From an uncultured Lactobacillus sp. (GTDB taxonomy: Bacteria > Bacillota > Bacilli > Lactobacillales > Lactobacillaceae), in the NCBI RefSeq assembly GCF_910589175.1, contig NZ_CAJURR010000017.1:1-51437 (forward strand): 51,437 nt of DNA, read 5' to 3'. The notes under the pieces were generated by a model. It saw only the letters and a program-made list of their open reading frames with translations, was not told the DNA's origin and made no database searches. Below, one piece after another: positions 44,694 through 51,437 of this stretch. How positions within the stretch are numbered: position 1 is the first letter of the stretch; every line of letters begins with the position of its first letter. Made by a program: the position numbers and the translations under genes.

Positions 44694-45077
44694 ATGGTTG
44701 ATATAAATAAGGAATTACTCCATGCCGGTTATCGATTACACTTAGTTTTTGACGAAATGGTTCAAGATATTAGAAAAGATCCTGATAATTGGATTATGAT
44801 TATTGAAAAAAATATTGACCAAATTTCCTCATTAATTTCTGAATATCATAAAATCGCAGCTACAATTACTACCAATACTCGAAAAAATGGGCTACCTGTC
44901 CACTTAAAATCAGCTTCAGATGATACCTTAAAAGTGATGGACGGATTTAATGATGAGATTCTTACTTTTGACAATTTTGTCGATAACAGTGACCATATCA
45001 AAGCCTTTATCAAATTTTTTAGGGCGGTCAATTATACAAACGAATTACTTCTAGAATTAAAATTGCAAAACAAATAA
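44694..45077 (+). CDS. Hypothetical protein, helical
   Basis: 127 residues that I do not recognise. The sequence looks all-alpha and mildly acidic, with amphipathic stretches such as LHLVFDEMVQDIRK and FIKFFRAVNYTNELLLELKL. It has no signal peptide, membrane segment or cysteine. It is a single-gene unit, divergent from the thioredoxin gene and convergent with trmB, with a terminator after it. A Shine-Dalgarno-like AATAAGG lies upstream of the ATG. It looks like a genuine gene of lactobacilli. Confidence 0.75.
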   Translation: MVDINKELLHAGYRLHLVFDEMVQDIRKDPDNWIMIIEKNIDQISSLISEYHKIAATITTNTRKNGLPVHLKSASDDTLKVMDGFNDEILTFDNFVDNSDHIKAFIKFFRAVNYTNELLLELKLQNK

Positions 45078-45084
45078 TTAGACT

Positions 45085-45124
45085 AAAAAAGTGCCTAGGA
45101 TTAAATTTTACTAAGCACTTTTTT
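45085..45124. terminator. Bidirectional terminator
   Basis: AAAAAAGTGC pairs with GCACTTTTTT, with imperfect continuation inside the loop. It lies between the convergent hypothetical gene and trmB. Confidence 0.75.
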
Positions 45125-45149
45125 GTCTTTTCAAAATATTTTTAGCAAT

Positions 45150-45806
45150 TTATTTTACAAAATGTGCATGCAAGCAGTAAATTGGATTACCCTTAGCTGC
45201 AAATTTATGTTCATATTCAGTCTCAACATTTCTTTCAAAAATTTCATCATCTGCGTGATGTAAATCTAGACTTACATAATCAAATTTCATTCCATAATTG
45301 TTAAGACTTACTAAACTGTATTCAAACAATCCTCGATTATCTGTCTTAAATTCTAAATGTCCTTCTGGCTTTAAAATTTGACGATACTTATCTAAAAAGC
45401 TCTTATAAGTTAATCTACGCTTTTCATGACGTGTCTTTGGCCAAGGATCAGAAAAGTTTAAATAAACAATGTCTACGCTGTTTTCTGGTAAATACATTGC
45501 AATATTAGCAGCGTCTGCACACATTAATTGCAAGTTATCGATCTTTTCTTCAAGCTTAGTTCTTAAAGTCATCCCTGCAGCTGTTGTTTGAAGTTCTACT
45601 CCAATAAAATTCATCTCAGGGTGTTCTTTAGCTAAAGTAGTAATAAACTGACCTTTTCCGGAACCAATTTCAATTGCTAAAGGCTTAGAAAAATCATCGA
45701 ATCTTTCTTCCCAGTTAATTTTCTTATCTGGATCTGGCTCATTTAAAATTGCTTCTGGATGTTCAGCTACTAATTTTTGAGCCCAAGGTTTATTTCTTAA
45801 TCTCAT
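45150..45806 (-). CDS. trmB: tRNA (guanine-N7-)-methyltransferase
   Basis: 218 residues. It methylates G46 of tRNA using SAM. The Rossmann-type motif I is IEIGSGKGQF, and the signature FSDPWPKTRHEKRRLT is unmistakable, with FKTDNRGLFEYS downstream. The ATG lies 12 nt after the ecsB stop codon, so it is the last gene of ecsA-ecsB-trmB, as in other lactobacilli. Confidence 0.97.
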   Translation of the reverse strand: MRLRNKPWAQKLVAEHPEAILNEPDPDKKINWEERFDDFSKPLAIEIGSGKGQFITTLAKEHPEMNFIGVELQTTAAGMTLRTKLEEKIDNLQLMCADAANIAMYLPENSVDIVYLNFSDPWPKTRHEKRRLTYKSFLDKYRQILKPEGHLEFKTDNRGLFEYSLVSLNNYGMKFDYVSLDLHHADDEIFERNVETEYEHKFAAKGNPIYCLHAHFVK

Positions 45807-45817
45807 TTTTTCACAAC

Positions 45818-47029
45818 CTAATATCTAACTTTTTTAAATAACTGTTCAATTTTACTTGGTAAATAAAAATATAGCAATAAGAATGTTAAGGCAAGTAAAG
45901 CAATAATTCCACCAAATGCTTCTAATTTTTGTGGAGAAAAGATTATTATTGCCAAACTAATTAATCCCCATTCAAGTAACATTCCCTTTTGTAGAACTTT
46001 TCTTAGTGCCTGTCCTCTAGAAGCAAATGGAATTGGCATTACATGATACATCATATTATGCTCATACACTGTTCCTAAAGGAATCAATTGATAAAGTGTT
46101 AAGAAAATGATCAAAGCACCAGTACCAATTGCCCAACCTGCATCTTGTAAGCAAGCAATTAATAAAATTGAAAAAAGAATCATTCTAATCAATAAATTAC
46201 TGTACTCTGGATCTCGCAATAATACTCTTTGGTAAATGAAAGTATTTGGCGTTTGATCTGTTGTTTTGATTAAGAAGTCTAAATATTTTCTTCTAGAAAT
46301 TCGTACTTTCTTATCAGGTACATCAGTAAACATACTATAGAAATTATTTAATAAATCTACTCTTCGTTCTTCATAATCTAATGCCTTGTACCAGTCAAAC
46401 ATCTTTCCTTGTGGCAAATAGTCTACTCCAACCCAAGCAGCAATTGCTACCGTAGTATAAATAATTGGATTAGGGTAATGGCCTAAAAAGGAAAAATACA
46501 AGACTAGGAAGTTAATTCCTAGATATAACCAAGTATTGTAATAATCATATTTGTTAAAATAGAAACTTCTAACAATCAATTTAAATTGTACATTCTTACT
46601 GATAATCAAACCAATCACAATAAAAATCAGGCCACCAATTGAAAAGCCAGCTCTCATTGTCGCAAAAGGCAATAAAATTCCTGACACCAGAATAATTAAA
46701 ACAACAGGTAAGATCATATTATGCAGATATAAAGGCTTAAAATACGCCTTCATTTCGTTATCTTGATTAAAAAGAAAATGTTCATCTGCCCTATCAAATA
46801 AAGTAGCCAAATGACCAATTCCCAAAGTTGCAGTCCAAATCAAGGCTAAGAGTGGCCTGTAGAACCAAAGATTATTGGGCCACTTTTTAATATTTTGTGC
46901 ATACCAAAACATTAAGGCTCCAAATAGAAAAATCAAAGCCAAAATAAAAAAGTCGTTAAAAACTAAAGTCAGATAATGCATCTGTTTTTTGAAGTTTTTA
47001 TTGAGTCTATTTTTAATTAAATCAGTCAT
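45818..47029 (-). CDS. ecsB: ABC transporter permease EcsB
   Basis: 403 residues with about ten membrane helices and a cytoplasmic loop (YKALDYEERRVDLLNNFYSM). The EcsB family permease works with EcsA. In Bacillus the Ecs transporter affects competence, secretion and the intramembrane protease RasP through export of peptides or other products. The ATG overlaps the end of ecsA by 8 nt. Confidence 0.93.
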   Translation of the reverse strand: MTDLIKNRLNKNFKKQMHYLTLVFNDFFILALIFLFGALMFWYAQNIKKWPNNLWFYRPLLALIWTATLGIGHLATLFDRADEHFLFNQDNEMKAYFKPLYLHNMILPVVLIILVSGILLPFATMRAGFSIGGLIFIVIGLIISKNVQFKLIVRSFYFNKYDYYNTWLYLGINFLVLYFSFLGHYPNPIIYTTVAIAAWVGVDYLPQGKMFDWYKALDYEERRVDLLNNFYSMFTDVPDKKVRISRRKYLDFLIKTTDQTPNTFIYQRVLLRDPEYSNLLIRMILFSILLIACLQDAGWAIGTGALIIFLTLYQLIPLGTVYEHNMMYHVMPIPFASRGQALRKVLQKGMLLEWGLISLAIIIFSPQKLEAFGGIIALLALTFLLLYFYLPSKIEQLFKKVRY

Positions 47030-47768
47030 GTTTCTTCACCGTTTCCTGATTTAAAATTTGATATAAACGATCAAAGGAATCGCTTGGCTTTAATCCATAA
47101 AACTGTCTAATTTCATTTAAACTACCTTCAGTTTCAATTGTGCCATTATTTAAGACGGCAAATGTCTGAACCGCTTCTTGTGCTTCAGCTAAAACATGAG
47201 TAGTCATTAAAACCATCTTTTGATCAGCAACAGCTTCTTTAACTAAATCAATAAAATTAGCTACCGCTAAGGGATCAAGACCAGTAAATGGTTCATCGAT
47301 TACTAACAAGTCCGCATTTGCTAAAAAGCTAGTCACAATCATTACCTTTTGCTTCATCCCCTTAGAAAAGTTAATTGGAAGCCAATCCAGCTTATTTTCT
47401 AAACGAAACATTTTGCATAATTCTTTTGCTCGTACCCAAGCTTGATCATGATCTAAATCATAGGTAAGCATTACTAACTCTAAATGCTCTTTCAAAGTTA
47501 GTTCCGGATATAAAATTGGGGTTTCTGGAATATAAGCAACCATCTTTTTAAATTCGGCAGGATTTTCAGTTAAGCTTACCCCATTCAAAATAATCTTGCC
47601 TTTTTGCATTCTTAATAATCCAAGCAAGTGCTTAATGGTCGTTGATTTACCAGCACCATTTAATCCAATTAAACCAACAGCTTGTCCCGGTTCAATTGTT
47701 AAATTTACATTTTTAATGACATTAATCCCGGAGTATCCTCCAGTTAAATTTTCAATTTTAAGTGCCAT
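47022..47768 (-). CDS. ecsA: ABC transporter ATP-binding protein EcsA
   Basis: 248 residues. Walker A is GLNGAGKST (about 36-44), the Q-loop is in VAYIPETPIL, the signature FSKGMKQKV (variant of LSGGQ), Walker B DLLVIDEPFTGLDP and the H-loop MTTHVL. It is divergent from hit, the same arrangement as in Bacillus hit/ecsABC. The promoter must lie in the 95-bp gap shared with hit. Confidence 0.95.
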   Translation of the reverse strand: MALKIENLTGGYSGINVIKNVNLTIEPGQAVGLIGLNGAGKSTTIKHLLGLLRMQKGKIILNGVSLTENPAEFKKMVAYIPETPILYPELTLKEHLELVMLTYDLDHDQAWVRAKELCKMFRLENKLDWLPINFSKGMKQKVMIVTSFLANADLLVIDEPFTGLDPLAVANFIDLVKEAVADQKMVLMTTHVLAEAQEAVQTFAVLNNGTIETEGSLNEIRQFYGLKPSDSFDRLYQILNQETVKKHD

Positions 47769-47863
47769 TACTTTTTCCTCTCTACTGCAATAAGATACAT
47801 ATTTATGATAGCATGAACATAAGTTAAACTAAATTTTCTTTTCATTAAGAAAGGGGTCTTATC

Positions 47864-48298
47864 ATGACAGAATTAGAAAAGGATTGTTTATTTTGTAAAA
47901 TCATTAGAGGAGAAATTCCTTCTTACACAGTTTTTGAAAACGACGACGTCAAAGCTTTTCTTGATATTTCTCAAGTAACTAAAGGACATACTCTCATTAT
48001 TCCTAAGAAGCACTTAGTTAACTTCTTTGATTATAGCCAAGAAGATGCTGCTAGATTTTTACAATATATTCCTGTTATTGCACAAGCAATTAAAAAGTCT
48101 GATCCAACTATTAAGGGATTGAATGTTGAAGTAAACAACGGTGAAATCGCTGGACAAGTTGTAATGCATTCACATATTCATTTAATTCCACGTAGAAGCG
48201 AAAATGATCCTGTTTCTACTCCTCATGTAAACAATGCAGATGAATATTCAGAAGAAGATTATCAAGCGGTTGCAAACGCTATCAAAAACAATCTATAA
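47864..48298 (+). CDS. hit: HIT family hydrolase
   Basis: 144 residues. Histidine triad MHSHIHLIP (His102, His104, His106) is the nucleotide hydrolase/transferase site, and a CxxC pair (Cys8, Cys11) fits the zinc-binding Hint branch. GHTLIIPKKH is the conserved second motif. It probably acts on adenosine phosphoramidates or dinucleoside polyphosphates. A good Shine-Dalgarno (AAAGGGG) precedes the ATG. Confidence 0.95.
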   Translation: MTELEKDCLFCKIIRGEIPSYTVFENDDVKAFLDISQVTKGHTLIIPKKHLVNFFDYSQEDAARFLQYIPVIAQAIKKSDPTIKGLNVEVNNGEIAGQVVMHSHIHLIPRRSENDPVSTPHVNNADEYSEEDYQAVANAIKNNL

Positions 48299-48380
48299 TA
48301 ACAGTAATTTTTTCTTTAATGCGGTACAATAAAGGTGGTTATTAAGTTAAAAATTATTGAATAGATAAGAGGTATACATT

Positions 48381-48869
48381 ATGTCTGGATTTTTATTAGG
48401 AATTCTTACAGGTACTGTTGCAGGTGGCTTATTGTCATACGCTAAGAATCCATTAAGTGGTAACTCAATCAGAAGTGATGTTAAGGACTCTGCAGATAAT
48501 TTCACTGATTCAGTTCACCGGGTTAAGACAATTTACGATGAACTCGAAGAAAAGAGAATGGAACAACCTAAAGAAGAAAACAAGACTGAAGAAATAGATA
48601 CTACTGAAACTCCAAGTGACGAAGAAGTTGAAGTTTCTGACCGTCCTTCACTCAAGGACAAGGCTCATGATTTAGTTGATGCCTTCTCTGCTGCTTCATT
48701 CAAAGCCGTTGACCATGACCGTGTCTTTGCTGCAGTTAAGAATAAATTAAATGAAGCAAAAGAAGATCTTGAAGACGCAAGCGATGATGTTAAAGATGCT
48801 ACTGAAGATGAAGAAAAAGTAGATAGCAACTCTGGCGCAAGCGAAGAAGAACATAAGGAAGAAAATTAA
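48381..48869 (+). CDS. YtxH domain-containing protein
   Basis: 162 residues. An N-terminal hydrophobic glycine-rich segment (MSGFLLGILTGTVAGGLLSY) fits the YtxH family and could anchor it to the membrane. It is followed by KNPLSGNSIRSDVKDSADN and then long Glu/Lys-rich, low-complexity helical repeats to the end. It corresponds by position to Bacillus YhaH, between hit and prsA. Its function is unknown. The gene overlaps the next by one nucleotide (TAATG). Confidence 0.82.
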   Translation: MSGFLLGILTGTVAGGLLSYAKNPLSGNSIRSDVKDSADNFTDSVHRVKTIYDELEEKRMEQPKEENKTEEIDTTETPSDEEVEVSDRPSLKDKAHDLVDAFSAASFKAVDHDRVFAAVKNKLNEAKEDLEDASDDVKDATEDEEKVDSNSGASEEEHKEEN

Positions 48870-49219
48870 TGAAATTTTTTGGAATTGGATTAGGATTAGG
48901 CAGCTTAGCAGGATTAGGGATTTCTCTTCTCCCAAATCCACAAACTGGCCATAAAGTTAAGGAAGATGTTCGGCTCTTTTTAAATGGCACCAAAAATGAT
49001 GCTTCTTCATTAGTTACCAGTACAAAACAAGCTACGCAAGCTGCCAATGAATTAATGAATAATCTACCACAAGCAGAACAAACAGTTAAAGACATACAAA
49101 ATAACTTAACTGATTTTCAAAGTTCAATTAAACCAGAAGTTGATCAAATGAAAGAAAATGTTTCTAATTTAACTAAAGAAGCAAAAGAGACAGTTGATGG
49201 AATTAAAAATGAACTTTAA
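48869..49219 (+). CDS. Second YtxH-like protein
   Basis: 116 residues. It has the same plan as the upstream protein: a glycine-rich N-terminal hydrophobic segment (GIGLGLGSLAGLGISLLPNP), then GHKVKEDVRLFLNGTKNDAS and a helical coiled-coil-like tail. It probably arose by duplication and divergence. The two are translationally coupled, so they may act as a pair. A strong hairpin follows. Confidence 0.75.
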   Translation: MKFFGIGLGLGSLAGLGISLLPNPQTGHKVKEDVRLFLNGTKNDASSLVTSTKQATQAANELMNNLPQAEQTVKDIQNNLTDFQSSIKPEVDQMKENVSNLTKEAKETVDGIKNEL

Positions 49220-49256
49220 TTTTAAGATTTGTTAGTCTTTTTTATAAATATCAAGA

Positions 49257-49292
49257 AAACTCCTATTGTCCATTGGGATAATAGGAGTTTTT
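49257..49292 (+). terminator. Terminator
   Basis: AAAACTCCTATT pairs with AATAGGAGTTTTT. It ends the YtxH gene pair before prsA. Confidence 0.88.
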
Positions 49293-49340
49293 ATGTTATA
49301 TTTGAACTTGTAATTAAGCAAAGGATGTGCAAATTAATAT

Positions 49341-50237
49341 ATGAATAAAACATGGAAAAAGGCAGCTACTGTTCTAGCTTTTGCAGGAATTGCCTTAAGT
49401 GCTACTGCTTGTTCTGGTGGTAAAGCTGTCGTTACTTATAAGGGCGGTAAAATTACCGAATCACAATATTACGACAAGATGAAAGAATCTCAAGCCGGTC
49501 AATCAACTCTTGCCAGCATGATTGTTTCTGATGCCCTAGAAAGTCAATACGGCAAAGATGTTACTCAAAAGCAAGTTGATAAAGAATACAATAAGTACAA
49601 GAAGCAATATGGTAGTCAATTTGACTCAGTTCTTGAACAAAATGGAATGACCGCTTCTACCTTTAAAGATAACTTAAAGACTAATCTTTTAACTGAGGCT
49701 GCTTTGAAGCACATCAAGAAGATTACTCCAGCTCAAGAAAAGAAAGCTTGGAAGAATTATCAACCAGAAGTTACTGTACAACACATTCTTGTTTCAAAGA
49801 AGAGTACAGCGGAAGATGTCATCAAACAATTACAAGATGGCGGTGATTTCAAGAAACTAGCTAAGAAGTATTCTACTGATACTGCTACTAAGAATGATGC
49901 TGGTAAACTACCTGCATTTGACTCAACTGATTCTACTTTAGATTCTAGTTTCAAGACTGCCGCATTTAAGCTTAAGACTGGTGAAATCACTACTACTCCA
50001 GTTAAGACTCAATACGGCTACCACGTAATTAAAATGATTAAGCACCCTGCTAAAGGTACTTTCAAGGAACACAAGAAACAAATTGATAACCAAATCTATC
50101 AATCAATGTCCGAAGATCAAAATGTTATGAGAAGCGTAATTGCTACTGTTCTTAAGCGTGCTGATGTTTCTATCAAGGATAAAGACTTAAAGAACGTTCT
50201 TTCTCAATACGTTTCATCAGATAGTCTTTCAAAATAA
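49341..50237 (+). CDS. prsA: Foldase lipoprotein PrsA (parvulin-type PPIase)
   Basis: 298 residues. It folds secreted proteins on the outer face of the membrane. A lipoprotein signal with lipobox ATAC (Cys24) leads into the N-terminal chaperone region. The parvulin domain (about 138-230) has VTVQHILVSKKS, FKKLAKKYSTD and QYGYHVIKM. Its position after the YtxH genes matches Bacillus prsA near hit-ecs. Confidence 0.95.
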   Translation: MNKTWKKAATVLAFAGIALSATACSGGKAVVTYKGGKITESQYYDKMKESQAGQSTLASMIVSDALESQYGKDVTQKQVDKEYNKYKKQYGSQFDSVLEQNGMTASTFKDNLKTNLLTEAALKHIKKITPAQEKKAWKNYQPEVTVQHILVSKKSTAEDVIKQLQDGGDFKKLAKKYSTDTATKNDAGKLPAFDSTDSTLDSSFKTAAFKLKTGEITTTPVKTQYGYHVIKMIKHPAKGTFKEHKKQIDNQIYQSMSEDQNVMRSVIATVLKRADVSIKDKDLKNVLSQYVSSDSLSK

Positions 50238-50251
50238 AATTTTTACATAAT

Positions 50252-50294
50252 AAAAAGAACGATGAAATTGTTATAGGATTCATCGTTCTTTTTT
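50252..50294. terminator. Bidirectional terminator
   Basis: AAAAAGAACGATGAA pairs with TTCATCGTTCTTTTTT. It serves the convergent prsA and HAD genes. Confidence 0.9.
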
Positions 50295-50329
50295 GTTCTA
50301 GAGAATTACATTTCTCCAGACTCTATTAT

Positions 50330-51142
50330 TTATAAAATTTTTTCAATTGCCTCTGCTACACCATCGTGGTCACAATCACTTATTACTCTTTGTGCTGCTT
50401 CCTTCACCGCAGGGACTGCATTACCCATTGCTACTCCAATACCTGCAAGTTTAATCATGCTTAGATCATTTTCTTCGTCTCCAATAGCCATCAAATTCTC
50501 ACTACTTAAATTCAATTTGTGACAAAGAAATTTTAGAGCATTTCCTTTAGAAACACCTTTAGGATTTGCCTCATAATAAAAGGGTGCTGTTTTAGTAAAA
50601 GTAATTTTATTATCTAGATGGGCAAAAGGCTTATGATCAGCAATTTTTTGATCTAGCAAATCTTGCTGATCTACATACATACACTTAATGATTGGAATAT
50701 CTTTCATTTCAGCTGGTGTACGATACGAAATACCTAAATTAACTAAGTTCGCTTCATATAAAGTATAGTCGCCAATATCTCGATCGGCAGTATAGATTCT
50801 ATCTGGTGCTGATGCATGAAAATGTAAACCTAATTTTAAGGAAATTGTCTCTAAATCTAGATAATTGTCATAAGTTAATTTTTTCTCAAATAAGATATTT
50901 CCCGCAGTTGTTTCTACTACTCCGCCTCCAAAACAAACGACGTATTGATCTTCTTGCTCATTTAAACCTAACTCAATCAAAATCTTTTCTACTCCGCTCA
51001 ATGGTCGACCTGTAGCAATAACAATTTTTATCCCTGCACTTTTTGCTTTTAAAATTGCATTTTTTACTTTTGGAGTTAGTTCTTTTTTAGAATTTAATAA
51101 TGTACCATCAACATCAATTGCGATTATTTTTATATTTTTCAT
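50330..51142 (-). CDS. Cof-type HAD-IIB family phosphatase
   Basis: 270 residues. HAD motif I IAIDVDGTLL, motif II VIATGR, motif III Lys in PKGVSKGNAL and motif IV GDEENDLSMI frame a C2b cap. The family hydrolyses sugar phosphates, FMN or pyridoxal phosphate; the substrate cannot be chosen. The frame opens 17 codons upstream, but the ATG at 51142 has GAGG upstream and overlaps the stop of a small hydrophobic ORF (ATGA), so it is preferred. Confidence 0.92.
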   Translation of the reverse strand: MKNIKIIAIDVDGTLLNSKKELTPKVKNAILKAKSAGIKIVIATGRPLSGVEKILIELGLNEQEDQYVVCFGGGVVETTAGNILFEKKLTYDNYLDLETISLKLGLHFHASAPDRIYTADRDIGDYTLYEANLVNLGISYRTPAEMKDIPIIKCMYVDQQDLLDQKIADHKPFAHLDNKITFTKTAPFYYEANPKGVSKGNALKFLCHKLNLSSENLMAIGDEENDLSMIKLAGIGVAMGNAVPAVKEAAQRVISDCDHDGVAEAIEKIL

Positions 51143-51234
51143 CTTATAATTTGCCTCAATATTGCCAATCCTACAACTCCTAATCCAATGCATCCCACAA
51201 CGCTAGTTGCAAAGCGGACATTAGACTCCATCAT
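51139..51234 (-). CDS. Candidate 31-residue single-pass membrane peptide
   Basis: A short frame starting MMESNVRFAT and continuing with SVVGCIGLGVVGLAIL, then RQIIR and a TGA that overlaps the ATG of the HAD gene. It could be one membrane helix with a positive C-terminus. A promoter-like TTGAAG-16-TATAAA lies upstream, but no Shine-Dalgarno is evident. It could be a real leader or small protein, or simply chance. Confidence 0.35.
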   Translation of the reverse strand: MMESNVRFATSVVGCIGLGVVGLAILRQIIR

Positions 51235-51394
51235 TTTATATGAAAGAATCAATATTTTTATAGTTGTCATGAGACTAACTTCAAAGCCAACATTTCATCG
51301 AAAAATGCCTTTTCTATATCTATCTTAGAACCTTTTCCATCAATTTTTATTTATTCTACTCATTGAGTTTAATTTGAAGATCTATAATTTTTGA

Positions 51395-51437
51395 TTATTC
51401 TTCGTTCAATGAAGCTTCATCAAATTGAACTGATGAT
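51395..51437 (-). CDS. C-terminal end of a gene running off the window
   Basis: On the minus strand an open frame enters from the window edge as SSVQFDEASLNEE and ends with TAA at 51395-51397. The acidic tail is compatible with a real C-terminus, possibly the yhaM-type exoribonuclease often found near prsA, but 13 residues are too few to identify it. The stretch 51235-51394 shows no other gene. Confidence 0.35.
   Translation of the reverse strand, partial: SSVQFDEASLNEE

Noticed and set aside
1..51437. CRISPR arrays, tRNA, rRNA, insertion sequences, prophage or integrase genes
   Set aside because: I looked for repeated spacers, tRNA cloverleaf ends, transposase motifs and phage genes and saw none.

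Overview
The window is a low-GC Firmicutes chromosome segment that fits the genus Lactobacillus, probably the acidophilus/gasseri/johnsonii group. The base composition is AT-rich and Shine-Dalgarno sequences are strong. The tRNA synthetase operons carry T-box leaders, infC-rpmI-rplT has an L20-type leader, and several gene orders match the Bacillus yqg, yqe, ylb, hit-ecs-prsA and dnaB-dnaI neighbourhoods. There is no prophage, insertion sequence, CRISPR array, rRNA or tRNA gene. Most of the window is core genome, and the interest lies in small deviations.

Layout. 1-2.6 kb: glnA and miaA, with no glnR between them. 2.6-7.2 kb: a DUF3042 peptide, then a pbp2B-rpmG-yqgN-rhomboid-yqgQ-rhodanese cluster. 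7.3-9.9 kb: a large YfhO-type membrane protein. 9.9-16.6 kb: greA-mltG, pheST behind a T-box, an HxlR regulator and a TrmH-type methyltransferase. 16.7-20.3 kb: acylphosphatase, yidC2 and an OmpR-type two-component system. 20.4-25.3 kb: a tightly overlapping operon, yqeG-yqeH-nadD-yqeK-rsfS-tmcAL-yceD. 25.5-27.9 kb: adenosine deaminase and infC-rpmI-rplT. 27.9-30.3 kb: a frameshifted CPBP protease and a LytTR/DUF3021 pair. 30.3-32.6 kb: thrS behind a T-box. 32.6-39.4 kb: a replication/repair run, polA-mutM-coaE-nrdR-dnaB-dnaI. 39.4-40.9 kb: a small accessory patch with a 5'-truncated deoC and a GntR regulator. 40.9-44.6 kb: murC, a decayed ORF with a 9-G tract, cutC, ytpR and a thioredoxin. 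44.7-50.3 kb: an unknown gene, trmB, ecsAB, hit, two YtxH-like genes and prsA. 50.3 kb to the end: a Cof-type HAD phosphatase coupled to a 31-codon hydrophobic ORF, and the last codons of a further gene.

The best candidate for a little-described system is the LytTR regulator plus DUF3021 membrane protein at 29330-30192. Its promoter carries two 9-bp direct repeats separated by exactly 12 bp (21-bp periodicity), which is the geometry used by LytTR activators such as AgrA. This suggests a self-activating LytTR regulatory system with a membrane partner. Other notable points: threonyl-tRNA synthetase has lost all four editing-site residues; infC most likely starts at an AUA codon; the glnA promoter carries a perfect 7-1-7 palindrome inside its 17-bp spacer although glnR is absent; and the membrane-bound rhodanese has no cysteine at all.
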